A stretch of 64,000 bases of DNA from an uncultured Sphingomonadaceae bacterium (GCA_947493195.1 CANLQG010000008.1:62001-126000), one strand, 5' to 3'. Positions 7,205-15,361 are shown, counted from the first letter of the stretch. Made by a program: numbers and translations. Notes: generated from the sequence alone by a model not told the origin.

Positions 7205-8224
7205 TTAGAAGAACAGATCGGCGATCCGCTTGCGGTATGTGGCCGCCTTGTCCTCCTTCATGCCGAATTGCGGCACAACGGGCGTGATGGAATCGGCAAA
7301 AGCGGCTCGTTCAATTACCTGCGTCTTCACATCATCAGCAGAGCCAAGCACGGTGATCGCGCTCACCATTTCATCGGGGCAGGACTGTGCCATACCCGCG
7401 TAATCCTGCTGTGCGAAGGCCGCCTGGATGGCCTTGGCCTCCTTGCCGAAGCCGATCGCCTCGAAATATCGCAGGTACTGGGGAGACTGGGTGTAGAAGG
7501 CCACATTGGCGCGCGCGTCGGCAATGGCCTCATCGCGGTCGTCATTGATCACCGTGAAGATCATCAGATTCAGGTCGAAGTCGGACCTATCCCGATTGCT
7601 CCTTTCAAGCCCAGCGCCAAGGTGCGGGCCAACCTTCTCGTGGATCCATTGCGTGGTCCACAGCGGGTGGCCCAGCAGCCCATCGGCAATTTCGCCTGCC
7701 TGTTCGCACGCCTTTTCGAAAATCGCCGGCAGGTAAATGGGCACGGCGGGCCTGCGCGCCGGACCGGTCAGGCGGAAATGCGAGAGATCGAGCGTTGCAT
7801 ATTCGCCTTCCAGCCTTTGCAATTCGCCCGTGTGCCCCTTGGCGATCACCGCGCGCACCTGTTGCACCACTTCGCGCATATGCGCCAAAGGCTTGCCATA
7901 AGACATGCCAAAGCTGCTTTCGATCTGGCTCTGCGCGCTGGAACCCAGACCCAGTACCGCGCGGCCATCGCTGATGTGATCCAGATCGATGACGCTGCAA
8001 GCTGTTTCCAGCGGGCTGCGGGTGAAGGCGAGGGTGATCCCGCTGCCCAGCTTGATGCGACTGGTGACTGCCGCGGCAGCCGCAAGCGTGACCTGAGGTA
8101 GGCCGAATATCTGCGGCACCCAGACCCCTTCGATACCGGCTGCTTCCCATTCCTGCACCAGCGGCACAAGCTGCCCGGCAGGAAGGACGGGCAACTGCGT
8201 CCAGACCTTCTTGCCGGCAAACAT
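7205..8224 (-). CDS. LLM class flavin-dependent oxidoreductase
   Basis: A 339-residue luciferase-like TIM-barrel oxidoreductase, paralogous to the one at 3309: shared V-L-P-A opening, S-G-I-T-L-A-F-T-R-S-P strand, G-R-A-V-L-G-L-G-S-S and a later P-I-Y-L-P-A-I. The start at 8224 overlaps the stop of the epoxide-hydrolase-like gene (ATGA). It is the last gene of the sulfotransferase-ferredoxin-hydrolase operon, ending 33 bases from the convergent TetR gene with no hairpin terminator visible. Probable FMN-dependent oxidation or monooxygenation; substrate unknown. Confidence 0.85.
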   Translation of the reverse strand: MFAGKKVWTQLPVLPAGQLVPLVQEWEAAGIEGVWVPQIFGLPQVTLAAAAAVTSRIKLGSGITLAFTRSPLETACSVIDLDHISDGRAVLGLGSSAQSQIESSFGMSYGKPLAHMREVVQQVRAVIAKGHTGELQRLEGEYATLDLSHFRLTGPARRPAVPIYLPAIFEKACEQAGEIADGLLGHPLWTTQWIHEKVGPHLGAGLERSNRDRSDFDLNLMIFTVINDDRDEAIADARANVAFYTQSPQYLRYFEAIGFGKEAKAIQAAFAQQDYAGMAQSCPDEMVSAITVLGSADDVKTQVIERAAFADSITPVVPQFGMKEDKAATYRKRIADLFF

Positions 8225-8604
8225 CAGCCAAAGCCCTTCGCGGTATCGAAATAGTCACGCCACGAAACGATCTTGTCGCCGTCCATCTCGAACACGCCCA
8301 TCAGCTTGAGCGAAATGATGAGCTTGCCATTCTTGTCGTGGAAATTGTCGGTCCGCTCGGTCAGCACTACGTTGCCGGTCGAGGCGATGTGGTGAACAAT
8401 CACTTCGCCGCTTTCGATCGGGTACATGTGCGCAAAACCGGCCATGAAGGCCTTGGCCTCGGCAAAGCCGGTGGTCTTGGAAATACCCACGTTTTCCCAA
8501 ACCGTCTGATCGGTAAAACGCTTTTCCATCGACGCCATCATGTTCGCCAGGGTAGGCTTCCACTCGTCGAAGAAGGCAAGGACTTCGGTTTGCGCGTCAG
8601 TCAT
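8224..8604 (-). CDS. limonene-1,2-epoxide hydrolase / SnoaL-like protein
   Basis: A 126-residue NTF2-fold protein. L-T-E-R-T-D-N-F (about 80-87) and S-W-R-D-Y-F-D near the C-terminus resemble the strands that carry the Arg and two Asp of limonene epoxide hydrolase, so hydrolysis of an epoxide made by an upstream oxygenase is the leading guess. Isomerase or cyclase activity is also known for this fold. It lies two bases after the ferredoxin stop and overlaps the LLM start, so it sits in the middle of a four-gene operon. Confidence 0.78.
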   Translation of the reverse strand: MTDAQTEVLAFFDEWKPTLANMMASMEKRFTDQTVWENVGISKTTGFAEAKAFMAGFAHMYPIESGEVIVHHIASTGNVVLTERTDNFHDKNGKLIISLKLMGVFEMDGDKIVSWRDYFDTAKGFG

Positions 8605-8606
8605 GG

Positions 8607-8924
8607 TCAGTCTTCTTCGGCAATGGTGACGGTCACCCCGTCAAGAGCGTCGGTCATTTCGATCTGGCAGGAAAGACGCGAGGTCTCGTTGCGATGGTCC
8701 GAACTGTCGAGCAGGTCGCTTTCATCCTCGGTCATTTCAGGGAGCTTGTCGGCAAATGACGGATCCACGTGCACATGGCAGGTGGCGCATGAACAGCATC
8801 CGCCGCAAAGGGCCAGCAGCTCGTCGAAACCGTCGTCGCGAATGATCTCCATCAGCGTAAGCCCGGTTTCGGCCTCCACTTCCTTGCTGGCACCCGAACG
8901 ATCGATCACATTGACTTTAGGCAT
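8607..8924 (-). CDS. [2Fe-2S] ferredoxin, adrenodoxin type
   Basis: A 105-residue plant/adrenodoxin-type ferredoxin. The cluster ligands follow C-x5-C-x2-C in [13 protein letters not shown] (about 40-51), with the fourth Cys in R-L-S-C-Q-I near residue 86. Two extra Cys stand inside the first loop, which is unusual. Proteins of this class donate electrons to bacterial P450s and to Rieske oxygenases. No ferredoxin reductase gene is in the window, so one must be supplied from elsewhere. The P450 at 25931 and the Rieske pair at 4364-6386 are the obvious local acceptors (inference). Confidence 0.9.
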   Translation of the reverse strand: MPKVNVIDRSGASKEVEAETGLTLMEIIRDDGFDELLALCGGCCSCATCHVHVDPSFADKLPEMTEDESDLLDSSDHRNETSRLSCQIEMTDALDGVTVTIAEED

Positions 8925-8942
8925 GTCTTGCTCCGTTAAAAA

Positions 8943-10211
8943 TTATCTGACTTCAGGTTCGACCGGGAAGCGATCGAAGTAAAACTGGAAATGCTGGCGG
9001 ATGTCGTCGGCGGTAATGCCGAAATCACCCTCAAGGTTGAATTTCACCTTGCCCCTGACCGCCGGATCATGATCCTTGTGATATTGGTGCAGGGTCTTGA
9101 GAGTGGCCTCGTCCAGCGGAATTTTCGCCATGTCGTAGATGCGTTGAAGGATGGGATCCGGATCCTTGATCCACTGGTGGAAATAGACGTCGATCGCCTG
9201 GTCTTCCGGCAGGCAATCGCGGTCCTTCACGCAGCGCGAAAGCAGTGTCTTGTAACGATCGATCCAGTATCCCTTCGGTTCTTCGGGATCGCTTTTCGTG
9301 CGCAACACGCGCGAGGCATAGAGCCACATCGACAAGGTCGAGCGGATCGAGCCGACCGGGTCGCGGTGGGTGATCACGAATGTCGCATCGGGAAAGGTCT
9401 TATACAGCACCGGCAACTGTTCCATGTGCTGCGGGCATTTGATTACCCAGCGGTTCGGCCCTTTCAGGAAAGTCAGCACCTGCAGTCCCTTTTTCAGGTA
9501 GGCATAGGTGCCGCTCTGATCGTGCGACAGGTAATAATCGCGCCACTTGGGCACCAGCGCCAGCCATTCGAGAAGGTAGGATGAAAAATCGAGCGCCTGC
9601 AGTTCAATATCCTCGCTGATATGGTCGGGCGAGAATTCGTGCATGTAGCTCATCATCGGTAGCACCGCTTCTTGCTGCTGCCATCCGGCTTCCGCCTTGG
9701 TCCAGCGCGGATTGGGATCATCCTGCGTCGGTTCGTCCTCTGCCGTTGGGACGGGGGCGATGGCTTCCCACCACGGGAGCGAGCGCAGGCGCGTGTCAGC
9801 GGACAGCAGCCCCAGCAAATGGGTGGTCCCCGAACGCGGCGGACCGGCCACGATGATCGGACGATCGATTTCGATGTCGAGAATTTCCGGATGGCGCCTG
9901 CAGATGTCTTCCACTCGCAGGCGGTCGGCAGCATAGCGCACGAACATGGTCCACAGCCCAGCGCGACCGATGGGCGAGAGGAATTCATCCTTTTCCACAC
10001 ATTCGCACCACAGGTCCAGCCGCTCGACAAAGTCCATGGCGCCGAAATCTTCAAGCTTGGTCCGGGCCTTGGCGGCCCCCATGATGGCCGCAGAGGAGAA
10101 GTCGAAACTGGCCTGCGAAGCGGCAGCAAGCGCGTTCCTTTGCGCTTCGTCCAGTACGGGCGCGCGCATGTCCTTGATTTCGAACACCTGCCCCTTGGCG
10201 GCTTGCGTCAC
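8943..10211 (-). CDS. sulfotransferase family protein
   Basis: A 422-residue protein of the PAPS-dependent sulfotransferase fold (Sulfotransfer_3-like). The 5'-phosphosulfate loop is V-A-G-P-P-R-S-G-T-T at 121-130, and the 3'-phosphate motif is in V-I-T-H-R-D-P-V-G-S-I-R-S in the second half, preceded by V-I-K-C-P-Q-H. The frame is open far upstream, but GTG at 10211 follows GGAGCAGGAGC closely and is the best start. First gene of an operon with ferredoxin, epoxide-hydrolase-like and LLM genes, divergent from the SDR operon. It would transfer sulfate to a hydroxyl group; no PAPS synthesis gene is nearby. A second family member is at 15361. Confidence 0.82.
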   Translation of the reverse strand: MTQAAKGQVFEIKDMRAPVLDEAQRNALAAASQASFDFSSAAIMGAAKARTKLEDFGAMDFVERLDLWCECVEKDEFLSPIGRAGLWTMFVRYAADRLRVEDICRRHPEILDIEIDRPIIVAGPPRSGTTHLLGLLSADTRLRSLPWWEAIAPVPTAEDEPTQDDPNPRWTKAEAGWQQQEAVLPMMSYMHEFSPDHISEDIELQALDFSSYLLEWLALVPKWRDYYLSHDQSGTYAYLKKGLQVLTFLKGPNRWVIKCPQHMEQLPVLYKTFPDATFVITHRDPVGSIRSTLSMWLYASRVLRTKSDPEEPKGYWIDRYKTLLSRCVKDRDCLPEDQAIDVYFHQWIKDPDPILQRIYDMAKIPLDEATLKTLHQYHKDHDPAVRGKVKFNLEGDFGITADDIRQHFQFYFDRFPVEPEVR

Positions 10212-10270
10212 TTGCTCCTGCTCCCTCACCACATCCTGTCTCCGATTACTCGTAGATGCGGAGGCGGGTA

Positions 10271-10291
10271 ATCTTTGCCCTACCGAAAGAT
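10271..10291. promoter_or_regulatory. candidate operator between divergent operons
   Basis: A 21-base inverted repeat, ATCTTT-9 bases-AAAGAT, roughly midway in the 135-base gap between the sulfotransferase operon (minus) and the SDR operon (plus). The arms are perfect but only six bases, so chance is possible. It suits a shared regulator binding between two divergent promoters. Confidence 0.35.
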
Positions 10292-10346
10292 ATGCTGCGC
10301 CACTGGCAAATGCCGTTAGGTCGAATGGGGAGAGGATAACGCCGAG

Positions 10347-11132
10347 ATGACAGACAAGCTGTTCGACTTGACGGGCAAGGTGGCGCTGGTAACCGGCGCA
10401 AACTCCGGTCTGGGATTCGGTTTTGCCGAAGGGCTGGTGCGGGCTGGGAGCGACCTGGTCATTTGGGGCCGGCGCAAGGAAGCGAATGAGCGCGCAGCCG
10501 AAAAGCTCCGCGCTCTGGGCGCCAAGGTTCATTCCGCCGAAGTGGATGTGACGCAAGAGGCGCAGATCGTTGCCGGCGTGGCCGATGCGCTGGCCACAAT
10601 GGGGCGGATAGATACCGTGGTCGCCAATGCCGGGATCGCCAGCGCCAAGCCTTTCATCGAAATGGATGCCGACACCTACAACTCGCTGATGGCCGTAAAC
10701 CAGCACGGCGTGGTGTTCACCTTGCGCGAAGTTGCGCGGCACATGGTTGCGCGCGCCGAGGCAGGCGATCCGGGCGGTTCGATGATCCTGTGTGGCAGCG
10801 GTTCCATATTCCAGGGCGTGCCGACGCTGACGCATTATGGCGCGGCCAAGGGAGCGCTGGCGGCCTTGTCGAAGGGTCTTGCCGCCGAACTTGGGCCGCA
10901 TGGTATTCGCTGCAACGTCATCGCACCCGGCTTTATCATTACCGAAATGACCATGGCCGATCCGGAGTACGGCCAGATGCTGGCCGATGCCGTTGCCGCA
11001 AAGGCACCCATCGGGCGGGCCGGCATGCCCGACGATCTGTGGGGCGCGGTGATTTATCTCGCCAGCGATCTTTCTCGTTATCACACCGGCGATACGCTGG
11101 TGATCGATGGCGGAAAAATGTTTAACAACTAG
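10347..11132 (+). CDS. SDR family oxidoreductase
   Basis: A 261-residue classical short-chain dehydrogenase. T-G-A-N-S-G-L-G-F-G (about 17-26) binds the cofactor, N-A-G-I-A follows strand 4, and the catalytic Ser/Tyr/Lys are in C-G-S-G-S-I-F ... H-Y-G-A-A-K. The R-R-K-E after strand 2 (W-G-R-R-K-E) hints at NADP preference. The closing D-G-G-K-M-F is typical. First gene of a tightly packed plus-strand operon running to about 19082. Likely oxidises or reduces a ring or side-chain hydroxyl/ketone; the specific reaction is unknown. Confidence 0.9.
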   Translation: MTDKLFDLTGKVALVTGANSGLGFGFAEGLVRAGSDLVIWGRRKEANERAAEKLRALGAKVHSAEVDVTQEAQIVAGVADALATMGRIDTVVANAGIASAKPFIEMDADTYNSLMAVNQHGVVFTLREVARHMVARAEAGDPGGSMILCGSGSIFQGVPTLTHYGAAKGALAALSKGLAAELGPHGIRCNVIAPGFIITEMTMADPEYGQMLADAVAAKAPIGRAGMPDDLWGAVIYLASDLSRYHTGDTLVIDGGKMFNN

Positions 11133-11143
11133 GAGCGTCCATC

Positions 11144-11650
11144 GTGTTTTCCCGCCCGAAGGCAAGGCATAGTCAGAACGCCTATGTAACAAACGATCTC
11201 AATCGTGCGCTGTCCATCTGGCGGGATGATTACGGGGTTTCCGAATTCTACGTTTTCGAGAATGATGCGCCGGGCCTCGTATCATCCCCGGAATACCGGA
11301 TGAAAATCGCGCTCGCCAATGTCGGCGGTATCGAGATCGAACTGATCGAGCCCTTGCCTGGCCTCGCGCCGATGCACGCCGAAGTCCTGCCCGCCGATGG
11401 CAGTTTCGCAATGGCCTTTCATCACATCGCCGTGAGGGTTCATGGCGATCTCTCCGATTTCGAGGAACACATGGCCTCGCTGGACCCTGCAGCGAACCCG
11501 GTAGTTTGGCGCGGTGAAATGGGCGATGTCATGCGGTTTGCCTACACCGATCAGCGCGCGACGCTGGGGCACTATGTGGAGCACGTCTGGTTCGACCCGG
11601 CGATGTACGAGCAGATGGCTTCGGCTATTCCAGTGTACCCGGCGCACTAG
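11144..11650 (+). CDS. VOC (glyoxalase/dioxygenase superfamily) protein
   Basis: A 168-residue vicinal-oxygen-chelate protein. Metal-binding candidates are H in R-H-S-Q-N-A-Y-V near the start, E in G-I-E-I-E-L-I-E-P (about 66-74), H-H in F-H-H-I-A-V and E in H-Y-V-E-H-V-W-F. This two-module pattern suits epimerases, lyases and ring-opening enzymes. It uses a GTG start at 11144, 5 bases after AGGAG-CGTCCATC spacing is allowed for. It lies 11 bases after the SDR stop, so co-transcribed. Reaction unknown. Confidence 0.8.
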   Translation: MFSRPKARHSQNAYVTNDLNRALSIWRDDYGVSEFYVFENDAPGLVSSPEYRMKIALANVGGIEIELIEPLPGLAPMHAEVLPADGSFAMAFHHIAVRVHGDLSDFEEHMASLDPAANPVVWRGEMGDVMRFAYTDQRATLGHYVEHVWFDPAMYEQMASAIPVYPAH

Positions 11651-11652
11651 GG

Positions 11653-12438
11653 ATGGCATTGGCAGACCTCAATTTTCGTGATCTCGGCGGCACCAGTACG
11701 CGTGACGGCGAGGTGCGCGCCGGCGCATTGTTTCGTGCAGAAGGTCCGGCGAATTTCACGCCGGAGCACGTGGCAGAGATCAAGTCGCTGGGCATAGGAT
11801 ACATCTTTGACCTGCGATCCGCGAAAGAGCGGGAAGCCGATCCTTGTGATTGGCATGACGCCGACTGCCAGTGGCTCGGACTGGACGTGAATGCGGACCT
11901 GCGCGTTTTTGGCAATGATGGTCGCGAACGGCTCAGCCTGGGCAAGGACGAACAACTGGCGACCGACATCATGTGCGAGACCTATCGCGAGATTCCCGAC
12001 GCGCTGGCTCCGCATTGGGAAACGGTGGGCACTTCGCTGCTGGACGGCAAGCCGGCGCTGGTGAATTGCACCGCAGGCAAGGACCGGACCGGCGTGGCAG
12101 TGGCCGTGCTGCTGGAAATGCTGGGCGCGCCACGCGAGGCAATTCTGGATGATTATGCCCGCTCCAGCATTTTTGGAGAGAATCTGCGCCGAAGTGGCTC
12201 GCTGGAACGCGGATTCCGCTCCAGTTTTGGCTTCATGCCCAGCCCGGGGCAAGTCGATGCCCTGATAGGGGTCCGTCCCGAATACCTGATTTCCGCATGG
12301 AAGGAAATCGAGGCCAAGCACACTACAGTCGAGCGCTATCTCGCCGATGCCGGTCTTGGCCATGACATGCAAATTGAGCTGAGACGTCTGCTTGTAACGC
12401 AAGACGTCTCGCCTTCATATCAAGGAGAACTATCATGA
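11653..12438 (+). CDS. tyrosine/serine protein phosphatase family protein
   Basis: A 261-residue protein of the Y_phosphatase3 group. The P-loop nucleophile motif is N-C-T-A-G-K-D-R-T-G (C-x5-R) at about 138-147, and the family opener L-N-F-R-D-L-G-G and F-R-A-E-G are present near the N-terminus. F-D-L-R-S-A-K-E-R provides the upstream conserved Arg. Such enzymes dephosphorylate Tyr, phosphoinositides or small phosphoesters. It lies two bases after the VOC stop and overlaps the next gene by ATGA, so it is an integral operon member, which is unexpected in a catabolic operon. A small-molecule phosphoester substrate is as likely as a protein. Confidence 0.88.
   Translation: MALADLNFRDLGGTSTRDGEVRAGALFRAEGPANFTPEHVAEIKSLGIGYIFDLRSAKEREADPCDWHDADCQWLGLDVNADLRVFGNDGRERLSLGKDEQLATDIMCETYREIPDALAPHWETVGTSLLDGKPALVNCTAGKDRTGVAVAVLLEMLGAPREAILDDYARSSIFGENLRRSGSLERGFRSSFGFMPSPGQVDALIGVRPEYLISAWKEIEAKHTTVERYLADAGLGHDMQIELRRLLVTQDVSPSYQGELS
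12382..12409. repeat. two AGACGTCT palindromes 20 bases apart
   Basis: The eight-base palindrome AGACGTCT occurs at 12382-12389 and 12402-12409. With flanking bases the pair forms a perfect nine-base inverted repeat, GAGACGTCT-12 bases-AGACGTCTC. It lies in the last codons of the phosphatase gene, 26 bases before the next start at 12435. It could be a two-turn operator or an mRNA hairpin. No T-run follows, so it is not an intrinsic terminator. Confidence 0.45.
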
Positions 12439-13295
12439 AAACTGGCGGTGTAATCGGCCTTGGCGGCATTGGTGGAGGCGTGGCGCAATGCCTTCAGCGG
12501 TCCGGCCAACTATCGGCAATATACGATGTGCGCGCAGAGGCCGCAGAACGGGTGCCCGGTGCGCCGCCAATGTCGGCAACGCCAAAAGACGTCGCAGCGG
12601 CATCCGATTGTGTCCTGATCGCCGTGCTCAATGGTGAGCAGACCATCGATGTCCTCTCCGGCTCCGATGGTGTCCTGGCAGCAAACAAGCCGGGACAGAC
12701 CGTGATCCTGCTGTCGACGATTTCCATGCCCGATCTGGAAACATCGCAAAAGCTTTGCGCCGATGCCGGTGTGACGCTGATCGATTGCGGCGTAACCAAC
12801 GGGCCAAAGTCGGGCGAGAACGGGCTGATCTGTCTTGCTGGCGGCAGCGAAGAGGACATGGCCACGGCCAAGCCCATTTTCGATGGTTTTGCGGGACAGG
12901 TCATCTACATGGGTGGGCCGGGCACAGGCATGGCGGCCAAGATCGCACGCAACACAACATTCTTCGGCTGTATCCGGGCAGGCTACGAAGGCGCAGTAAT
13001 CGCCCGCAATTACGGCGTAGACCTGAACCAATTGCGCATGGCGCTGGCTGGTGATCCGAACGCAGGGGGCGGCCTGGAAGGTGCCCTGTCAATGGAACTC
13101 CGCCCCGATCCCGAAGGCAATGAGCAGGAAACCGGCGTCCGCAACTATTTCAAGGGGCTGATGGTCAAGGATCTGGAAGTCGCCATCGAAGAGGCCGCCA
13201 AGTTCGGTGTACGTCTGCCGATGATCGAATTGATCCGCGACAACGCCGATTCCACCTGTGGCCTGGAACACCGCAAGGGCCAGCCGCTCGATTGA
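12435..13295 (+). CDS. beta-hydroxyacid dehydrogenase family NAD(P)-dependent oxidoreductase
   Basis: A 286-residue protein related to 3-hydroxyisobutyrate and 6-phosphogluconate dehydrogenases. G-L-G-G-I-G-G-G (8-15) binds the cofactor, and the family catalytic Lys is in M-A-A-K-I-A-R-N-T (about 170). The substrate loop reads D-C-G-V-T-N-G-P-K-S-G-E-N-G instead of the usual A-P-V-S-G-G-x2-G-A. That is a clear difference from the true MmsB at 54161, so it acts on another 3-hydroxy acid or reduces an imine or aldehyde. The start overlaps the phosphatase stop (ATGA), after AAGGAG. Confidence 0.85.
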   Translation: MKTGGVIGLGGIGGGVAQCLQRSGQLSAIYDVRAEAAERVPGAPPMSATPKDVAAASDCVLIAVLNGEQTIDVLSGSDGVLAANKPGQTVILLSTISMPDLETSQKLCADAGVTLIDCGVTNGPKSGENGLICLAGGSEEDMATAKPIFDGFAGQVIYMGGPGTGMAAKIARNTTFFGCIRAGYEGAVIARNYGVDLNQLRMALAGDPNAGGGLEGALSMELRPDPEGNEQETGVRNYFKGLMVKDLEVAIEEAAKFGVRLPMIELIRDNADSTCGLEHRKGQPLD

Positions 13296-13326
13296 GCAAT
13301 GGTACATACAATTCGAGGAAATACAC

Positions 13327-13710
13327 ATGAGTGAAAATGCTTGGAACAAGGGACTAGAGGTTTTCGATGCTGTCTATGGAGACGGCTTTTCCGCGATGAT
13401 GAAGGGGCAGGAAGATAACCGCTTCTCACGCGAGATTATCGAAAATCAGTTCGGCAACCTGTGGGCGGACGAAGCGCTGACCGTCCGTGAAAAGCGGCTG
13501 CTGGTATTGGGTGCCACGACCATGCTGGGGCGGCAGGATCTGATCGAGATCCAGATGATGGGCGCGCTTGGCAACAACGAGTTCACCGAAGAAGAGCTGG
13601 CGCTGATTCCGCACTTCATGCTGTTCTATGCCGGGGCAGGCAACTGCACCTCGCTGGTGCGAGGGATCGAAGCGGCCAAGGCGCGCCTTGCAGAATTGAA
13701 GAAGGACTGA
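13327..13710 (+). CDS. carboxymuconolactone decarboxylase-like protein
   Basis: A 127-residue all-helical CMD/AhpD-fold protein: T-V-R-E-K-R-L-L-V-L-G-A-T and later T-E-E-E-L-A-L-I match the family. The place that holds the His of gamma-carboxymuconolactone decarboxylase, or the C-x2-C of AhpD, reads L-I-E-I-Q-M-M-G-A-L, with neither. Real decarboxylase or peroxidase chemistry is therefore doubtful. The start at 13327 follows GAGGAAATACAC. It lies between the hydroxyacid dehydrogenase and two SDR genes with short gaps. CMD-like proteins of this kind recur in sphingomonad and actinobacterial degradation clusters without an assigned reaction. Confidence 0.78.
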   Translation: MSENAWNKGLEVFDAVYGDGFSAMMKGQEDNRFSREIIENQFGNLWADEALTVREKRLLVLGATTMLGRQDLIEIQMMGALGNNEFTEEELALIPHFMLFYAGAGNCTSLVRGIEAAKARLAELKKD

Positions 13711-13716
13711 GACGAC

Positions 13717-14556
13717 ATGCGCGATCTGCCCCGCCTGCCGCTGGATGCCGATGCCTTCCGCAAGCGTTATGGCCCCTGGGCCGTGATCGCTGGCGCTTCC
13801 GAAGGCACCGGCGAATGTTATGCCCGCCAACTGGCCGAAATGGGCATCAACCTGATGCTGGTTTCGCGCCGACAGGAGGCGCTGGAGGCTCTGGGCAAGC
13901 GACTGGCGGAAGCACACGGAATTGAATTCCGGGCCTGCGCACAGGACCTGACAGAGCCCGATGCCGGGTTGAGTATCGTCGCTGCCGCTGCCGACCTTGA
14001 TGTCGGGCTTTACATATCCAACGCCGGCGCAGACGGATTTGCGGCCTTCTTCGAAGACGGCACCGAGAAGGCGCACCGGCTGGTGAGGATGAATATCACC
14101 ACCCTGATCGATGCCACCAACGGCTTTGGCAAGCGCCTGCTTGAACGTGGCGAGGATGGAAAGGGACGCGGCGGCATTATCGTGATGGCGTCAGGCGCGG
14201 GGCTGGGCGGTCAACCCAACCTGGCCATGTATTCGGCGACCAAGGCGTTCGAGATAAATTTCGCAGAATCCCTTTGGGCCGAATATCATGAACGGGGCAT
14301 CGATGTGCTGGGCGTGGCCGCCCCGATCATGCGCACGCCGACATTGCTGCGGATGGTTCCCGAGGATTTCGACACATCCGACACCTTCGATCCTGCTGAC
14401 GTTACGCACAATGCGCTGGCCGGGTTACTGGCCGGGGAACCGATCCAGATCATTCCCGATGGACCGGGCGCGGAAAAGCAGCCGCAGGTGGAGGCAGATC
14501 GCAAGGCCCGCCTGATCGGTTTTGTCGAATTCAACAAGACATTTACCGGAGGATAA
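13717..14556 (+). CDS. SDR family oxidoreductase
   Basis: A 279-residue short-chain dehydrogenase. The cofactor loop is G-A-S-E-G-T-G (about 26-32), followed by S-R-R-Q after strand 2 (NADP-like), N-A-G-A-D after strand 4 and the catalytic M-Y-S-A-T-K. The opening of about 20 residues before the Rossmann strand is longer than in its neighbours. The C-terminus lacks the D-G-G ending of classical SDRs and instead contains I-P-D-G-P-G, as in 17-beta-hydroxysteroid-dehydrogenase-12-like or other membrane-lipid SDRs. It is six bases after the CMD-like gene in the same operon. Confidence 0.88.
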   Translation: MRDLPRLPLDADAFRKRYGPWAVIAGASEGTGECYARQLAEMGINLMLVSRRQEALEALGKRLAEAHGIEFRACAQDLTEPDAGLSIVAAAADLDVGLYISNAGADGFAAFFEDGTEKAHRLVRMNITTLIDATNGFGKRLLERGEDGKGRGGIIVMASGAGLGGQPNLAMYSATKAFEINFAESLWAEYHERGIDVLGVAAPIMRTPTLLRMVPEDFDTSDTFDPADVTHNALAGLLAGEPIQIIPDGPGAEKQPQVEADRKARLIGFVEFNKTFTGG

Positions 14557-14560
14557 GCGC

Positions 14561-15361
14561 ATGCGCAGGCTGGAAGGAAAAATTGCCATCGTCACCGGCG
14601 GGGGCGGAGGTATCGGATCTGCCGTCGCGCGGCGCATCGTGTCAGAAGGCGGCAAGGTCGCCATAGCCGATGTGTTCGAGGACAGCGCGAAGGCCGCTGC
14701 CGATCCGCTTGGCGATGCTGCGCTGGCGGTTCAGTTCGATGCTGCCGACCCTGTTTCGATAGAGGCAATGGTGCAGGCCACGGTCGACCATTTTGGCGGG
14801 TTGGACATCCTACACAACAATGCCGCGATGACCGATCCGGCAAAGCATCCGCTCGACACCACTCCGGTCGATATCCCCATCGAGATCTGGGATGAGATCA
14901 TCGATATCAACCTGCGCGGATACCTCCTGGGCTGCAAATATGCGATCCCGCACATGATCGCGCGCGGTGGCGGCTCCATCATCAACACCGCATCGAATAG
15001 TGGTATTGCCGGAGACCTTGCCAGAGTTGCTTATGGCGCATCCAAGGGTGGCATCATCACCTTGTCGAAATATGTCGCCACGCAATACGGCAAGAAGAAC
15101 ATTCGCTGCAATTCCGTGTCCCCCGGGGTGGTGCTGACCGCCGCACTCGAAGCAACGGTGCCGGGCCTCAAGGAAGTGATCCAGCGGCATATCCTGACGC
15201 CTGAATTCGGCACGCCGGACGATATCGCGGCGCTCGTCGCCTTCCTCGCTTCGGAAGAGAGCCGCTACATCACTGGGGAAAACATATCGATCTCTGGCGG
15301 AGGCCTGTCGCACCAGCCGCACTATGCCGATCTGCTGGCAATGATGGAACAGCATCTGTGA
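14561..15361 (+). CDS. SDR family oxidoreductase
   Basis: A 266-residue classical SDR: T-G-G-G-G-G-I-G (10-17), acidic A-D-V-F after strand 2 (NAD preference), H-N-N-A-A, then S-N-S-G ... A-Y-G-A-S-K at the active site. ATG at 14561 follows GGAGGATAAGCGC and is preferred over upstream in-frame starts. It is strikingly similar in its ending (T-G-x-x-I-x-I-x-G-G, then H-Q-P-x-Y-A-D) to the minus-strand SDR at 19095, so the two are paralogues. Its stop overlaps the start of the sulfotransferase gene by one base. Confidence 0.92.
   Translation: MRRLEGKIAIVTGGGGGIGSAVARRIVSEGGKVAIADVFEDSAKAAADPLGDAALAVQFDAADPVSIEAMVQATVDHFGGLDILHNNAAMTDPAKHPLDTTPVDIPIEIWDEIIDINLRGYLLGCKYAIPHMIARGGGSIINTASNSGIAGDLARVAYGASKGGIITLSKYVATQYGKKNIRCNSVSPGVVLTAALEATVPGLKEVIQRHILTPEFGTPDDIAALVAFLASEESRYITGENISISGGGLSHQPHYADLLAMMEQHL

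Noticed and set aside
10212..11192. Minus-strand frame that would extend the sulfotransferase to 749 residues
   Set aside because: It runs antisense through a clear SDR gene, lacks protein-like composition, and the GTG at 10211 has a strong ribosome site.
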